From an uncultured Alistipes sp. (GTDB taxonomy: Bacteria; Bacteroidota; Bacteroidia; Bacteroidales; Rikenellaceae): a stretch of DNA of 12,443 nucleotides. The position numbers were made by a program, and so were the translations under genes. The notes beneath the pieces are model-generated. The model saw only the letters and a program-made list of their open reading frames with translations, was not told where the DNA came from and did no database searches. Within the stretch, counting starts at the first letter, position 1; each line of letters opens with the position of its first letter. The stretch is from the NCBI GenBank assembly GCA_900546005.1, contig URBJ01000066.1, forward strand, positions 1 through 12,443, read 5' to 3'. Positions 1-5,404 of this stretch are shown here, in pieces.

Positions 1-78
1 TGTTTCCGATGTTTTACTCTGAGCAAATGCCCCCGCCGTAAAAAACAGCAACAGGGTAGCAACAATCCATTTTTTCAT
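1..78 (-). CDS. Secreted protein of unknown function, N-terminus only (cut by window edge)
   Basis: Only the first 26 codons are in the window; the gene continues beyond position 1. They read MKKWIVATLLLFF followed by TAGAFAQSKTSET. This is a classical Sec signal peptide: two lysines, a hydrophobic stretch of about 14 residues, and an AFA-Q signal peptidase I cleavage site after about residue 19. The mature protein is therefore expected in the periplasm, outer membrane or outside the cell. There is no lipobox cysteine, so it is not a lipoprotein. An in-frame ATG at 96-94 would add MKKSII before this start and overlaps the stop of the small ORF at 96-173 as TAATG, so the true start is uncertain. 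It lies downstream of rlmN on the same strand. Function cannot be told from 26 residues. Confidence 0.6.
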   Translation of the reverse strand, partial: MKKWIVATLLLFFTAGAFAQSKTSET

Positions 79-95
79 AATTATACTTTTTTTCA

Positions 96-173
96 TTAAT
101 ATTGTTCCTTCTGAAACCGCAAGAGTCGTTCCGCATCTTCACATCCGAAACACTCTTCGAAATCATCAAGCAT
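96..173 (-). CDS. Possible 25-codon small ORF between rlmN and the secreted-protein gene
   Basis: An ATG at 173-171 opens a 25-codon frame reading MLDDFEECFGCEDAERLLR, then FQKEQY, then TAA at 98-96. It is acidic at the start and carries a CxxC-like pair (C8, C11). The TAA shares its last base with an in-frame ATG of the next gene, an arrangement typical of translational coupling. It starts 47 bases after the rlmN stop, on the same strand. Against it: it is very short, shows no Shine-Dalgarno, and I recognise no family. It could equally be untranslated leader of the next gene. Confidence 0.22.
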   Translation of the reverse strand: MLDDFEECFGCEDAERLLRFQKEQY

Positions 174-220
174 TTCCAATATAACGCTTCTTTTTCAAAA
201 AAGTTGTATCTCGCGATATA

Positions 221-1276
221 TTAATCGTTTTTCCGCTTTTTTCCCAACGTCGAAAGCAACCCGCAAGCGGCCCGAATATCCTCTCCGCGCGAAGCCCGGA
301 TTGTCGTGATAATTCCCTTACGATTCAACGCATCGCGGAACCGCACCATCGCATCATCGTCGACTCCCTCCATCGGAGCATCCGGAATTGCATGAAAACG
401 GATCAGATTGATCCGGCACTTCAATCCGGAGAGCAAACGGCTCAACGCATTCACATGAGCCGGCGAATCGTTGTAACCCCGGAACACTATGTACTCGAAA
501 CTCACCCGCCGCTGCCCGCTGAAATCGTATTTTTTCAGCACAAACACCACCTCCTCGATTGGATAACGGTTCTGCACCGGCATCATCAGCGCCCGCTCAC
601 TGCCGATCGGATTGTGCAGACTGACCGCCAGATGGACCTTGGTCTCATCCAGAAAACGACGCATCGCCGGAATCACCCCAATGGTCGACAGCGTGATCCG
701 TGTCGGACTCCACCCGAACCCCCAATCGGAGGTCAGAATGTCCAACGAACGCAACACCTGATCCACGTTGTCGAGCGGCTCGCCCATACCCATATAGACG
801 AGATTGGTCAAACGTTCCCTCTCGGGGATGGAACAAATCTGATTCAGGATCTCTCCGGTGGTCAGATGATGGGCAAATCCCTGACGCGCCGTCATGCAAA
901 ACTTGCACCCCATCTTACACCCCGACTGCGACGAGACACACAACGTTGCCCGGTCCGCATCGGGAATATAGGCCGACTCGATATAGCGACCTCCGAGCGT
1001 CGAGAAGAGGTACTTTTTCGTACCGTCGGAAGACTCCTCCACCGCCGCATACGGCAGCCTGCCTACTTGAAACTCCTGCCGCAACGCCTCCCGATTCTTC
1101 AGCGACAGGTCGGTCATCCGGTCGATCGAATCAACCCCCTTACGGTAGAGCCACGTCGCGATCTGCTTCGCTGCAAAGCGAGGCATACCCTTTTCGGCAA
1201 CGATCTCCTGTAACTCGCCGAGCGTCTTTCCGAAAAGCCACTGTTTGTCCTCCATGGGCTGCGGTTTTATCTCCAT
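221..1276 (-). CDS. rlmN: Dual-specificity 23S rRNA / tRNA adenine-C2 methyltransferase RlmN
   Basis: RlmN is a radical-SAM enzyme of the cytoplasm. It methylates C2 of A2503 in 23S rRNA at the peptidyl-transferase centre and, in characterised members, A37 of some tRNAs. Numbered from the ATG at 1276 (351 residues), the 4Fe-4S/SAM motif CKMGCKFC has C120, C124 and C127, and the SAM-binding GMGEP motif is at 163-167. The two mechanistic cysteines are C113 in TLCVSSQ and C338 in RAACGLL, matching E. coli C118 and C355. The frame stays open upstream to 1372, but that extension runs through the tRNA-Ala gene and its terminator and cannot be coding. I chose 1276 because AAGGA lies four bases ahead of it; ATG at 1255 (344 residues, MEDKQWLFGKT) is an equally family-like start. 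I see no TAnnTTTG box between the tRNA terminator and the gene, so it may depend on read-through from the tRNA promoter. All catalytic residues are present. Confidence 0.96.
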   Translation of the reverse strand: MEIKPQPMEDKQWLFGKTLGELQEIVAEKGMPRFAAKQIATWLYRKGVDSIDRMTDLSLKNREALRQEFQVGRLPYAAVEESSDGTKKYLFSTLGGRYIESAYIPDADRATLCVSSQSGCKMGCKFCMTARQGFAHHLTTGEILNQICSIPERERLTNLVYMGMGEPLDNVDQVLRSLDILTSDWGFGWSPTRITLSTIGVIPAMRRFLDETKVHLAVSLHNPIGSERALMMPVQNRYPIEEVVFVLKKYDFSGQRRVSFEYIVFRGYNDSPAHVNALSRLLSGLKCRINLIRFHAIPDAPMEGVDDDAMVRFRDALNRKGIITTIRASRGEDIRAACGLLSTLGKKRKND

Positions 1277-1293
1277 CCGATCCTTATATGAAC

Positions 1294-1318
1294 AAAAAAG
1301 GCTGCCCCAGACAGCCTT
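1294..1318 (-). terminator. Intrinsic terminator of the tRNA-Ala transcript
   Basis: On the minus strand AAGGCTG (1318-1312) pairs perfectly with CAGCCTT (1304-1298) across a seven-base loop TCTGGGG, followed directly by a run of six T (1299-1294). It starts nine bases past the tRNA's last base and ends 17 bases before the rlmN ATG, so it should release the tRNA precursor and limit transcription into rlmN. Confidence 0.82.
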
Positions 1319-1326
1319 CGATTTCG

Positions 1327-1400
<74 letters not shown>

Positions 1401-1407
1401 TTGTTTG

Positions 1408-1423
1408 AGCTACAAAGGTAGCT
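1408..1423. repeat. Six-base inverted repeat centred on the tRNA promoter -7 box
   Basis: AGCTAC (1408-1413) and GTAGCT (1418-1423) are perfect inverted copies separated by AAAG. The pair spans most of the TACCTTTG -7 element of the tRNA-Ala promoter. It could be an operator-like site or a chance palindrome; nothing else supports a regulator here. Confidence 0.35.
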
Positions 1424-1443
1424 ATTTTTTCGTCTTCACCAAA
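1413..1443 (-). promoter_or_regulatory. Bacteroidota housekeeping promoter of tRNA-Ala
   Basis: On the minus strand TTTG (1443-1440), a 19-base spacer and TACCTTTG (1420-1413) match the phylum's primary sigma consensus TTTG-N19-TAnnTTTG. Transcription should begin near 1405-1408, a few bases before the first base of the mature tRNA at 1400. This leaves almost no 5' leader to trim. Confidence 0.85.
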
Positions 1444-1537
1444 AAACCTCGCAAAAATCTCGCCGAAGCATTTCCCTGTCGCCCGACCAAAATCTCGGGA
1501 AATCCGGAACCGTCGGCTCAACCACAAAGATTTTTAC

Positions 1538-1545
1538 TAAATTTG
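1538..1545 (+). promoter_or_regulatory. -7 element of the hflX promoter
   Basis: TAAATTTG is an exact match to TAnnTTTG. About 19 bases upstream, near 1515, there is no TTTG, so the -33 element is weak or absent. Transcription is predicted to begin around 1550-1553. That leaves a leader of roughly 85 bases before hflX, which holds a short ORF and a terminator-like hairpin. The region between this box and the divergent tRNA promoter shows no other feature. Confidence 0.65.
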
Positions 1546-1552
1546 TAGCATT

Positions 1553-1666
1553 ATGTGTGTACGACGTGTGCATAGACATGAGGTGTTCCCTTCGATTCCG
1601 GAACACCTTTTTCGACTTCGCAAAACAGAAACAGCATGCAAAAAGACGAGTATAAAGCCGTACTGA
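1553..1666 (+). CDS. Possible 37-codon upstream ORF in the hflX leader
   Basis: An ATG at 1553, within a few bases of the predicted transcription start, opens a 37-codon frame. It starts MCVRRVHRHEVF and ends at the TGA at 1664-1666, 31 bases inside hflX in a different frame. It runs right through the terminator-like hairpin at 1581-1612. The first nine codons are rich in Arg and His (CGA CGT, CAT AGA CAT). It resembles no family I know. If translated, it is more likely a regulatory leader peptide than a functional protein; it may also be chance. Confidence 0.28.
   Translation: MCVRRVHRHEVFPSIPEHLFRLRKTETACKKTSIKPY
1581..1612 (+). terminator. Terminator-like hairpin (possible attenuator) in the hflX 5' leader
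   Basis: AGGTGTTCC (1581-1589) pairs perfectly over nine bases with GGAACACCT (1600-1608) across a ten-base loop, and a run of five T (1608-1612) follows. This has the form of an intrinsic terminator on the plus strand. It lies between the hflX promoter and the hflX ATG at 1636, with no other gene upstream on this strand that it could end. It would either cut most hflX transcripts to a short RNA of about 60 bases or act as a conditional attenuator. No clear antiterminator pairing was found by eye. Confidence 0.62.
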
Positions 1667-2814
1667 TCGCCGTCATCCGCGATCAACAGGAGGAGCGACA
1701 AGTGACCGAATACCTCGACGAGTTGGAGTTTCTGGCCGAGACGGCCGGAATCGTCTCCGTCAAACGGTTCACCCAACGGATGGCCAACCCCTCGGCCAAA
1801 ACCTTCATCGGAGAGGGCAAACTGGCCGAAGTGGCAGCCTATATCGAAGAGAACGAGATCGATTACGTCATCTTCGACGACGAACTGTCGCCCTCTCAAC
1901 TCCGCAACCTCGACCGGGCTCTGAAGATCAAAATCTACGACCGGACAAGCCTGATTCTCGACATTTTCGCCCAACGGGCCACAACGGCCTACGCCAAAGC
2001 TCAGGTCGAACTGGCGCAATGCCAATACCTGCTTCCACGTCTGGCCGGTATGTGGACTCACCTCGAACGGCAACGGGGAGGTACCGGAACCCGGGGTGGT
2101 GCAGGAGAGCGGGAGATTGAGACCGACCGACGTGTCGTCCGCAACAAGATCAGCCGACTCAAGGAACAGCTCAAAAAGATCGACCGTCAAATGGCCGTAC
2201 AACGCAGCAACCGCGGATCGCTCGTGCGGGTCGCACTGGTCGGTTACACAAATGTCGGGAAATCGACCCTCATGAACCTGATCTCGAAAAGCGACGTCTT
2301 CGCCGAAAACAAACTCTTCGCCACGCTCGATACGACCGTCCGCAAGGTTGTTTTCGACAACCTGCCCTTCCTGCTCTCCGACACGGTAGGATTTATCCGG
2401 AAACTGCCCCACCAATTAGTCGAATCGTTCAAGTCTACTTTGGACGAGGTCCGCGAAGCCGACCTGCTGCTGCATGTCGTCGACATCTCGCACCCGAATT
2501 TCGAGGAGCAGATCGACGTCGTAAAACAGACACTGCTCGACATCGGGGCGGGTGACAAACCGGTATTTCTGATTTTCAATAAGATCGACGCCTACACGTA
2601 CGTTCCCAAGGACGAAGACGATCTGACCCCCGCCACCAAAGAGAACCGCTCGTTGGACGACCTGAAACAGAGTTGGATCGCACGCAACAACACCCCCTGT
2701 ATCTTCCTCTCGGCCCGCGAACGGATCAACATCGACAAGTTCCGTCACGACCTCTACGGAATGGTCCGGGAGATTCACGCAGGCCGCTATCCGTTCAATA
2801 ATTTTCTGTACTAA
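1636..2814 (+). CDS. hflX: Ribosome-associated GTPase HflX
   Basis: HflX is a cytoplasmic TRAFAC-class GTPase that binds 50S and 70S ribosomes and, in characterised bacteria, splits stalled or hibernating ribosomes. The protein has 392 residues. The N-terminal HflX domain (about 1-195) includes the family-specific glycine/arginine block RGGTGTRGGAGE at 147-158 and a helical linker. The G domain has G1 GYTNVGKST at 203-211, the G2 threonine region TLDTTVR at 230-236, G3 DTVG at 249-252, G4 NKID at 315-318 and G5 SAR at 359-361. The length is close to Bacteroidales relatives, and there is no extra C-terminal domain. The ATG at 1636 is the first in frame; no Shine-Dalgarno precedes it. Its leader holds a terminator-like hairpin and short ORF, suggesting conditional expression. 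upp follows after 52 bases and has its own promoter. Nothing in the catalytic motifs is missing. Confidence 0.97.
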   Translation: MQKDEYKAVLIAVIRDQQEERQVTEYLDELEFLAETAGIVSVKRFTQRMANPSAKTFIGEGKLAEVAAYIEENEIDYVIFDDELSPSQLRNLDRALKIKIYDRTSLILDIFAQRATTAYAKAQVELAQCQYLLPRLAGMWTHLERQRGGTGTRGGAGEREIETDRRVVRNKISRLKEQLKKIDRQMAVQRSNRGSLVRVALVGYTNVGKSTLMNLISKSDVFAENKLFATLDTTVRKVVFDNLPFLLSDTVGFIRKLPHQLVESFKSTLDEVREADLLLHVVDISHPNFEEQIDVVKQTLLDIGAGDKPVFLIFNKIDAYTYVPKDEDDLTPATKENRSLDDLKQSWIARNNTPCIFLSARERINIDKFRHDLYGMVREIHAGRYPFNNFLY

Positions 2815-2845
2815 TTGTTTTTTTCGAACGAACTGCGTATATTTA
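2815..2845 (+). promoter_or_regulatory. Probable upp promoter
   Basis: TTG at 2815-2817, a 20-base spacer and TATATTTA at 2838-2845 resemble TTG-N19/20-TAnnTTTG with one mismatch in the last base of the -7 box. It begins directly after the hflX stop, and the predicted start near 2852 leaves a 15-base leader before the upp ATG. No terminator was seen after hflX, so read-through may also serve upp. Confidence 0.5.
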
Positions 2846-2866
2846 CGAATATAAATACGGACGACA

Positions 2867-3520
2867 ATGATACGAATATTGGATCGTGAGAATACGATTC
2901 TGAATCGGTTCATCGCCCAGATGCGCGATGTAACGGTTCAGGGAGACAGCATGCGTTTCCGCCGCAATCTGGAGCGGGTCGGCGAAGTGATGGCCTACGA
3001 AATCAGCAAAACGCTGCATTACAGCCGCCGGACGGTCGAAACGCCGCTCGGAGAGGCCGAGGTCGCTCTTCCGGACGACCAGATCGTTATCGCCACGATC
3101 CTGCGGGCAGGTATCCCCTTTCACCAAGGCTTTCTGAACTATTTCGACGACGCACAAAATGCGTTTGTCTCCGCCTACCGAAAATACAGCAAGGACGGTA
3201 CGTTCAAGATCAAGGTCGAATACATCTCCACCTGTGAGCTTTCAGGGAAAACCCTGCTGATCGTCGATCCGATGCTCGCAACTGGAGCCTCTTTGGACAT
3301 GACCTACCAAGCCCTTGTCGAGAAGGCCGGACGTCCACGCAAGACGATCCTCGCTGCGGTCATCGCCAGCGAAGAGGGAATCGACTACGTCCAGAAACAC
3401 TTTTCACCTCAGGATACCGACATCTGGTGCGGTACGGTGGATGCCGAACTGACCGTCAAATCCTATATCGTCCCGGGTCTGGGCGATGCCGGAGATCTCG
3501 CCTACGGAGATAAGATGTAA
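2867..3520 (+). CDS. upp: Uracil phosphoribosyltransferase
   Basis: Upp converts uracil and PRPP to UMP and diphosphate in pyrimidine salvage, in the cytoplasm. The 217-residue product is of usual family length. Family landmarks are all visible: ILRAGIPFHQGF at 78-89, the PRPP-binding loop LIVDPMLATGAS at 131-142 with its acidic residue D134, and the uracil-binding tail YIVPGLGDAGD at 200-210. The tail distinguishes true Upp from other type I phosphoribosyltransferases and from the bifunctional PyrR regulator. The ATG at 2867 follows a short leader with no Shine-Dalgarno. It sits between hflX and folE on the same strand, but separate promoters and a probable terminator after it suggest independent expression. 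The neighbours share no pathway with it beyond general nucleotide and cofactor metabolism. Confidence 0.97.
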   Translation: MIRILDRENTILNRFIAQMRDVTVQGDSMRFRRNLERVGEVMAYEISKTLHYSRRTVETPLGEAEVALPDDQIVIATILRAGIPFHQGFLNYFDDAQNAFVSAYRKYSKDGTFKIKVEYISTCELSGKTLLIVDPMLATGASLDMTYQALVEKAGRPRKTILAAVIASEEGIDYVQKHFSPQDTDIWCGTVDAELTVKSYIVPGLGDAGDLAYGDKM

Positions 3521-3555
3521 CCGGACGGGCCATCACCTCATGGCCGAATGCGGCG

Positions 3556-3595
3556 GAAGCCCTTCGAAACAGCGAAGCGCTTCTTCTGTTTTGTT
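3556..3595 (+). terminator. Probable intrinsic terminator after upp
   Basis: GAAGC (3556-3560) and GCTTC (3579-3583) enclose CTTCG (3562-3566) and CGAAG (3573-3577). The stem thus has ten base pairs interrupted by one C-C mismatch, with a six-base loop AAACAG. A T-rich tail TTCTGTTTTGTT follows at 3584-3595. It begins 36 bases after the upp stop. Its tail coincides with the -33 element of the folE promoter. The tail is interrupted, so efficiency is uncertain. Confidence 0.45.
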
Positions 3596-3620
3596 ATCTG
3601 CCGCAAGAGTATTACTTTTG
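3590..3620 (+). promoter_or_regulatory. Bacteroidota housekeeping promoter of folE
   Basis: TTTG at 3590-3593, exactly 19 bases, then TACTTTTG at 3613-3620 give a perfect match to TTTG-N19-TAnnTTTG. The expected transcription start is around 3625-3628, about 20 bases before the ATG at 3647. This position decides the folE start: the longer reading frame from 3548 begins upstream of the promoter and would not be on this transcript. Confidence 0.82.
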
Positions 3621-3646
3621 CCTCTGTTTTCAAACCGAATGTAGCG

Positions 3647-4240
3647 ATGGGTAACTATACGAAAGAGGAGATATTCTGTCCCGAGACGATCGAAAAGCTG
3701 AAGGAACACTACAAAGCCATTCTGGAACTGCTGGGAGAGGATGTCTCCCGCGAGGGTCTGCTCAAGACCCCGGAGCGGGTGGCCAAAGCCATGTCGTTTC
3801 TGACGCAGGGATACGATCAGAATCCGCGCGACATTCTGCTCTCCGCCCGCTTCAAAGAGGATTACCGCCACATGGTGATCGTCAAGGACATCGAGCTCTA
3901 CTCCCTCTGCGAACACCACATGCTGCCGTTCTACGGGAAAGCACACGTTGCCTATATTCCGAACGGATACATTACCGGACTATCCAAAATTGCCCGAGTC
4001 GTGGAGGCCTTTGCCCGTCGGCTGCAGGTTCAGGAACGGCTGACCGTTCAGATTCGGGACTGCATTCAGGAAGCGCTCAATCCGCTGGGCGTCGCGGTCG
4101 TGATCGAAGCCGGACACATGTGCATGCAGATGCGCGGGGTACAGAAACAAAACTCGATGACCACCACCTCCGCATTCACCGGAGTCTTCCTGACACAGAT
4201 GCGTACTCGCGAAGAGTTCATCCACCTGATCCGGTCTTAG
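3647..4240 (+). CDS. folE: GTP cyclohydrolase I
   Basis: FolE converts GTP to 7,8-dihydroneopterin triphosphate and formate, the first step towards tetrahydrofolate and other pterins. It is a zinc enzyme that forms a cytoplasmic homodecamer. From the ATG at 3647 the protein has 197 residues, starting [10 protein letters not shown]. The zinc ligands are visible as C88 and H91 in [10 protein letters not shown] and C159 in HMCMQMRG, corresponding to E. coli C110, H113 and C181. The conserved [17 protein letters not shown] block is at 111-127 and the tail [12 protein letters not shown] at 168-179 is typical. With its intact zinc site this is the canonical FolE (type IA), not the zinc-flexible FolE2. 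The frame is open upstream to ATG 3548, but those 33 codons cover a terminator-like hairpin and a perfect promoter, so I reject them. There is no Shine-Dalgarno. Confidence 0.97.
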   Translation: MGNYTKEEIFCPETIEKLKEHYKAILELLGEDVSREGLLKTPERVAKAMSFLTQGYDQNPRDILLSARFKEDYRHMVIVKDIELYSLCEHHMLPFYGKAHVAYIPNGYITGLSKIARVVEAFARRLQVQERLTVQIRDCIQEALNPLGVAVVIEAGHMCMQMRGVQKQNSMTTTSAFTGVFLTQMRTREEFIHLIRS

Positions 4241-4503
4241 CTCGTAGAATTCCACCTTTATCAATCCTTATATTAGGGAAGCTGATACCGCATTTCCGCA
4301 GGCAGCAACTTGCGGAACAGCAATTTTTTCTGCGTGTAACCGCTATTCTTCTGCTTCTGTATTTCCTTTAGAGGAAAGGCTCAATAAAAAAATGCTCAAA
4401 TGCTCATGGGCGACGCATAAATCAAATACGCCGGTTGCAACATACTGTTTCTACAAATTTTACAAGCCGACTTTTTTATACAGCAACCACGAAATGTCGT
4501 TGT
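4241..4503. other. Intergenic stretch without recognisable gene, between folE and the leftward gene block
   Basis: The gap between the convergent folE and lptC genes runs from 4241 to 4606. I find no tRNA, no credible ORF and no TAnnTTTG promoter in it on either strand. It holds the probable folE terminator (4281-4329), the strong leftward terminator (4504-4534) and an exact tandem pair of AATGCTCA (4391-4406). A long-range inverted repeat, GGTTGC (4433-4438) and GCAACC (4483-4488), has CTGT (4445-4448) and ACAG (4480-4483) in nearly the same register. The latter could fold in RNA, but the loop is long and the evidence weak. Confidence 0.5.
4281..4329 (+). terminator. Possible intrinsic terminator after folE
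   Basis: TTCCGCA (4294-4300) pairs with TGCGGAA (4311-4317) across a ten-base loop. GCTG (4281-4284) could close further against CAGC (4318-4321), leaving a nine-base bulge. Two A residues and six T (4324-4329) follow. It begins 41 bases after the folE stop. The separation between the inner stem and the T-run lowers confidence. Confidence 0.42.
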
Positions 4504-4534
4504 AAAAACAGCGTGGCCTCTATTGCCACGTTGT
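4504..4534 (-). terminator. Strong intrinsic terminator of the coaX / barrel / lptC unit
   Basis: On the minus strand ACAACGTGGC (4534-4525) pairs with GCCACGCTGT (4517-4508): ten pairs with a single G-U wobble and a seven-base loop AATAGAG. A run of five T (4508-4504) follows. It lies about 70 bases past the lptC stop. Read on the plus strand the stem has no T-run after it, so it is one-directional. Confidence 0.8.
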
Positions 4535-4606
4535 AACTTATTCTATTTTACACAGGAAATCGCGAACCGGAAAATATGTTCTGTTCGCCTTGTTCGCTCT
4601 CGTTCA

Positions 4607-5368
4607 TCAGTCCGCATCGGACTCATCCGACTTCTCCTCGTCTTTATCCCCCTTGAGTTTTGGGCGGGCTACGGCCTCTCCCTCACGGATGACCGGATAA
4701 TCGGGCTCTCCCGCTTCCGGTTGCTGTCGTCTGGGTGATACAGGTGCTGCGGTCGGCTTCAGGGTGGAATCTGCAGACAAGGAGTCAGCACCGCGATTCG
4801 GCGTCGTATTGACCAACACCCGCCCCGTTACCTGACTCATCACAAAATCGTTGAACTGCTCATCCGACTCGAAACGATTGGCATAAACCACATTATCGTT
4901 TTGCGTAATTTTGGAGTCGACATTCGAATAGAGCCGTTTGGATTTCTGGTCCCAAAACAGCTGTTCCGTTTCGATCTGATTTCCTTCGGCATTGTGCCCC
5001 CGTACATTGCCTTTTGCCTCCCACAACTGCTGATTCTTGAGATATATGGCGTAATTGGCTATTAACGTAGCATCGACCTGTTGCGTTGTATCGTTGTAGG
5101 TCTCGATCTCAATACCCTTGCGAAATTCAATATAGGGTTCCGCAGCATATTCATACTCCTCGAGCAACGGAGCCTTAAACCGATAGATCAGTTTACCCCC
5201 TTTGGTCTGAATGATCTCCAGATTTTCACTCTGTTGGGTAATCATGTTCTGGTTATGATTCTCCTCGCTGACCGCCTGTTGCTTGCCGCACGAAAAGAGT
5301 CCCGGAACACAACCCGCAACGAGCACTGTCCCCCACAAAAACCGGATATACGACTTTGATACCTTCAC
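4607..5368 (-). CDS. lptC: LPS export ABC transporter periplasmic protein LptC (probable lipoprotein)
   Basis: LptC receives lipopolysaccharide from the LptB2FG transporter and passes it to LptA on the way to the outer membrane. The 253-residue product has a basic N-terminus and hydrophobic segment (about 10-19), with two candidate lipobox cysteines: C20 in LVAGC and C27 in LFSC. Bacteroidales LptC proteins often start as such lipoproteins, unlike the membrane-anchored E. coli protein of 191 residues. The middle (about 45-190) has LptC/OstA-like beta-strand features, such as GGKLIYRFKAPLLEEY, LIANYAIYLKNQQLWEAKGNV and an IETEQLFWDQKSKRLYSN segment. The last 60 residues are low-complexity, proline-rich then highly acidic, and look disordered. 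Translation starts at GTG (5368), nine bases after GGAGGAGG. It follows the barrel-protein gene by 36 bases and ends the unit. Family assignment is from sequence pattern only. Confidence 0.85.
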   Translation of the reverse strand: MKVSKSYIRFLWGTVLVAGCVPGLFSCGKQQAVSEENHNQNMITQQSENLEIIQTKGGKLIYRFKAPLLEEYEYAAEPYIEFRKGIEIETYNDTTQQVDATLIANYAIYLKNQQLWEAKGNVRGHNAEGNQIETEQLFWDQKSKRLYSNVDSKITQNDNVVYANRFESDEQFNDFVMSQVTGRVLVNTTPNRGADSLSADSTLKPTAAPVSPRRQQPEAGEPDYPVIREGEAVARPKLKGDKDEEKSDESDAD

Positions 5369-5377
5369 GCAACCGTT

Positions 5378-5385
5378 CCTCCTCC
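5378..5385 (-). promoter_or_regulatory. Strong Shine-Dalgarno ahead of the GTG start of lptC
   Basis: GGAGGAGG (5385-5378) lies nine bases before the GTG at 5368. No ATG close by gives a better LptC start: the nearby GTG further upstream is followed at once by TAA in its own frame. A full-strength Shine-Dalgarno is unusual in this phylum, and none of the other starts in the window has one of this length. Confidence 0.7.
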
Positions 5386-5404
5386 CGTTTACACGATGAT
5401 CCGA

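Noticed and set aside
392..1213. A 273-codon plus-strand frame opposite rlmN
   Set aside because: It is antisense to a clear rlmN and has no family features and no promoter; it is a shadow frame.
3528..3545. Hairpin GGCCAT-CACCTC-ATGGCC just after upp as its terminator
   Set aside because: There is a six-base stem but no T-run after it; the hairpin at 3556-3583 is a better candidate.
4391..4406. Tandem AATGCTCA pair as a repeat element or CRISPR-like unit
   Set aside because: Only two copies with no spacer; too short to be more than chance or local slippage.
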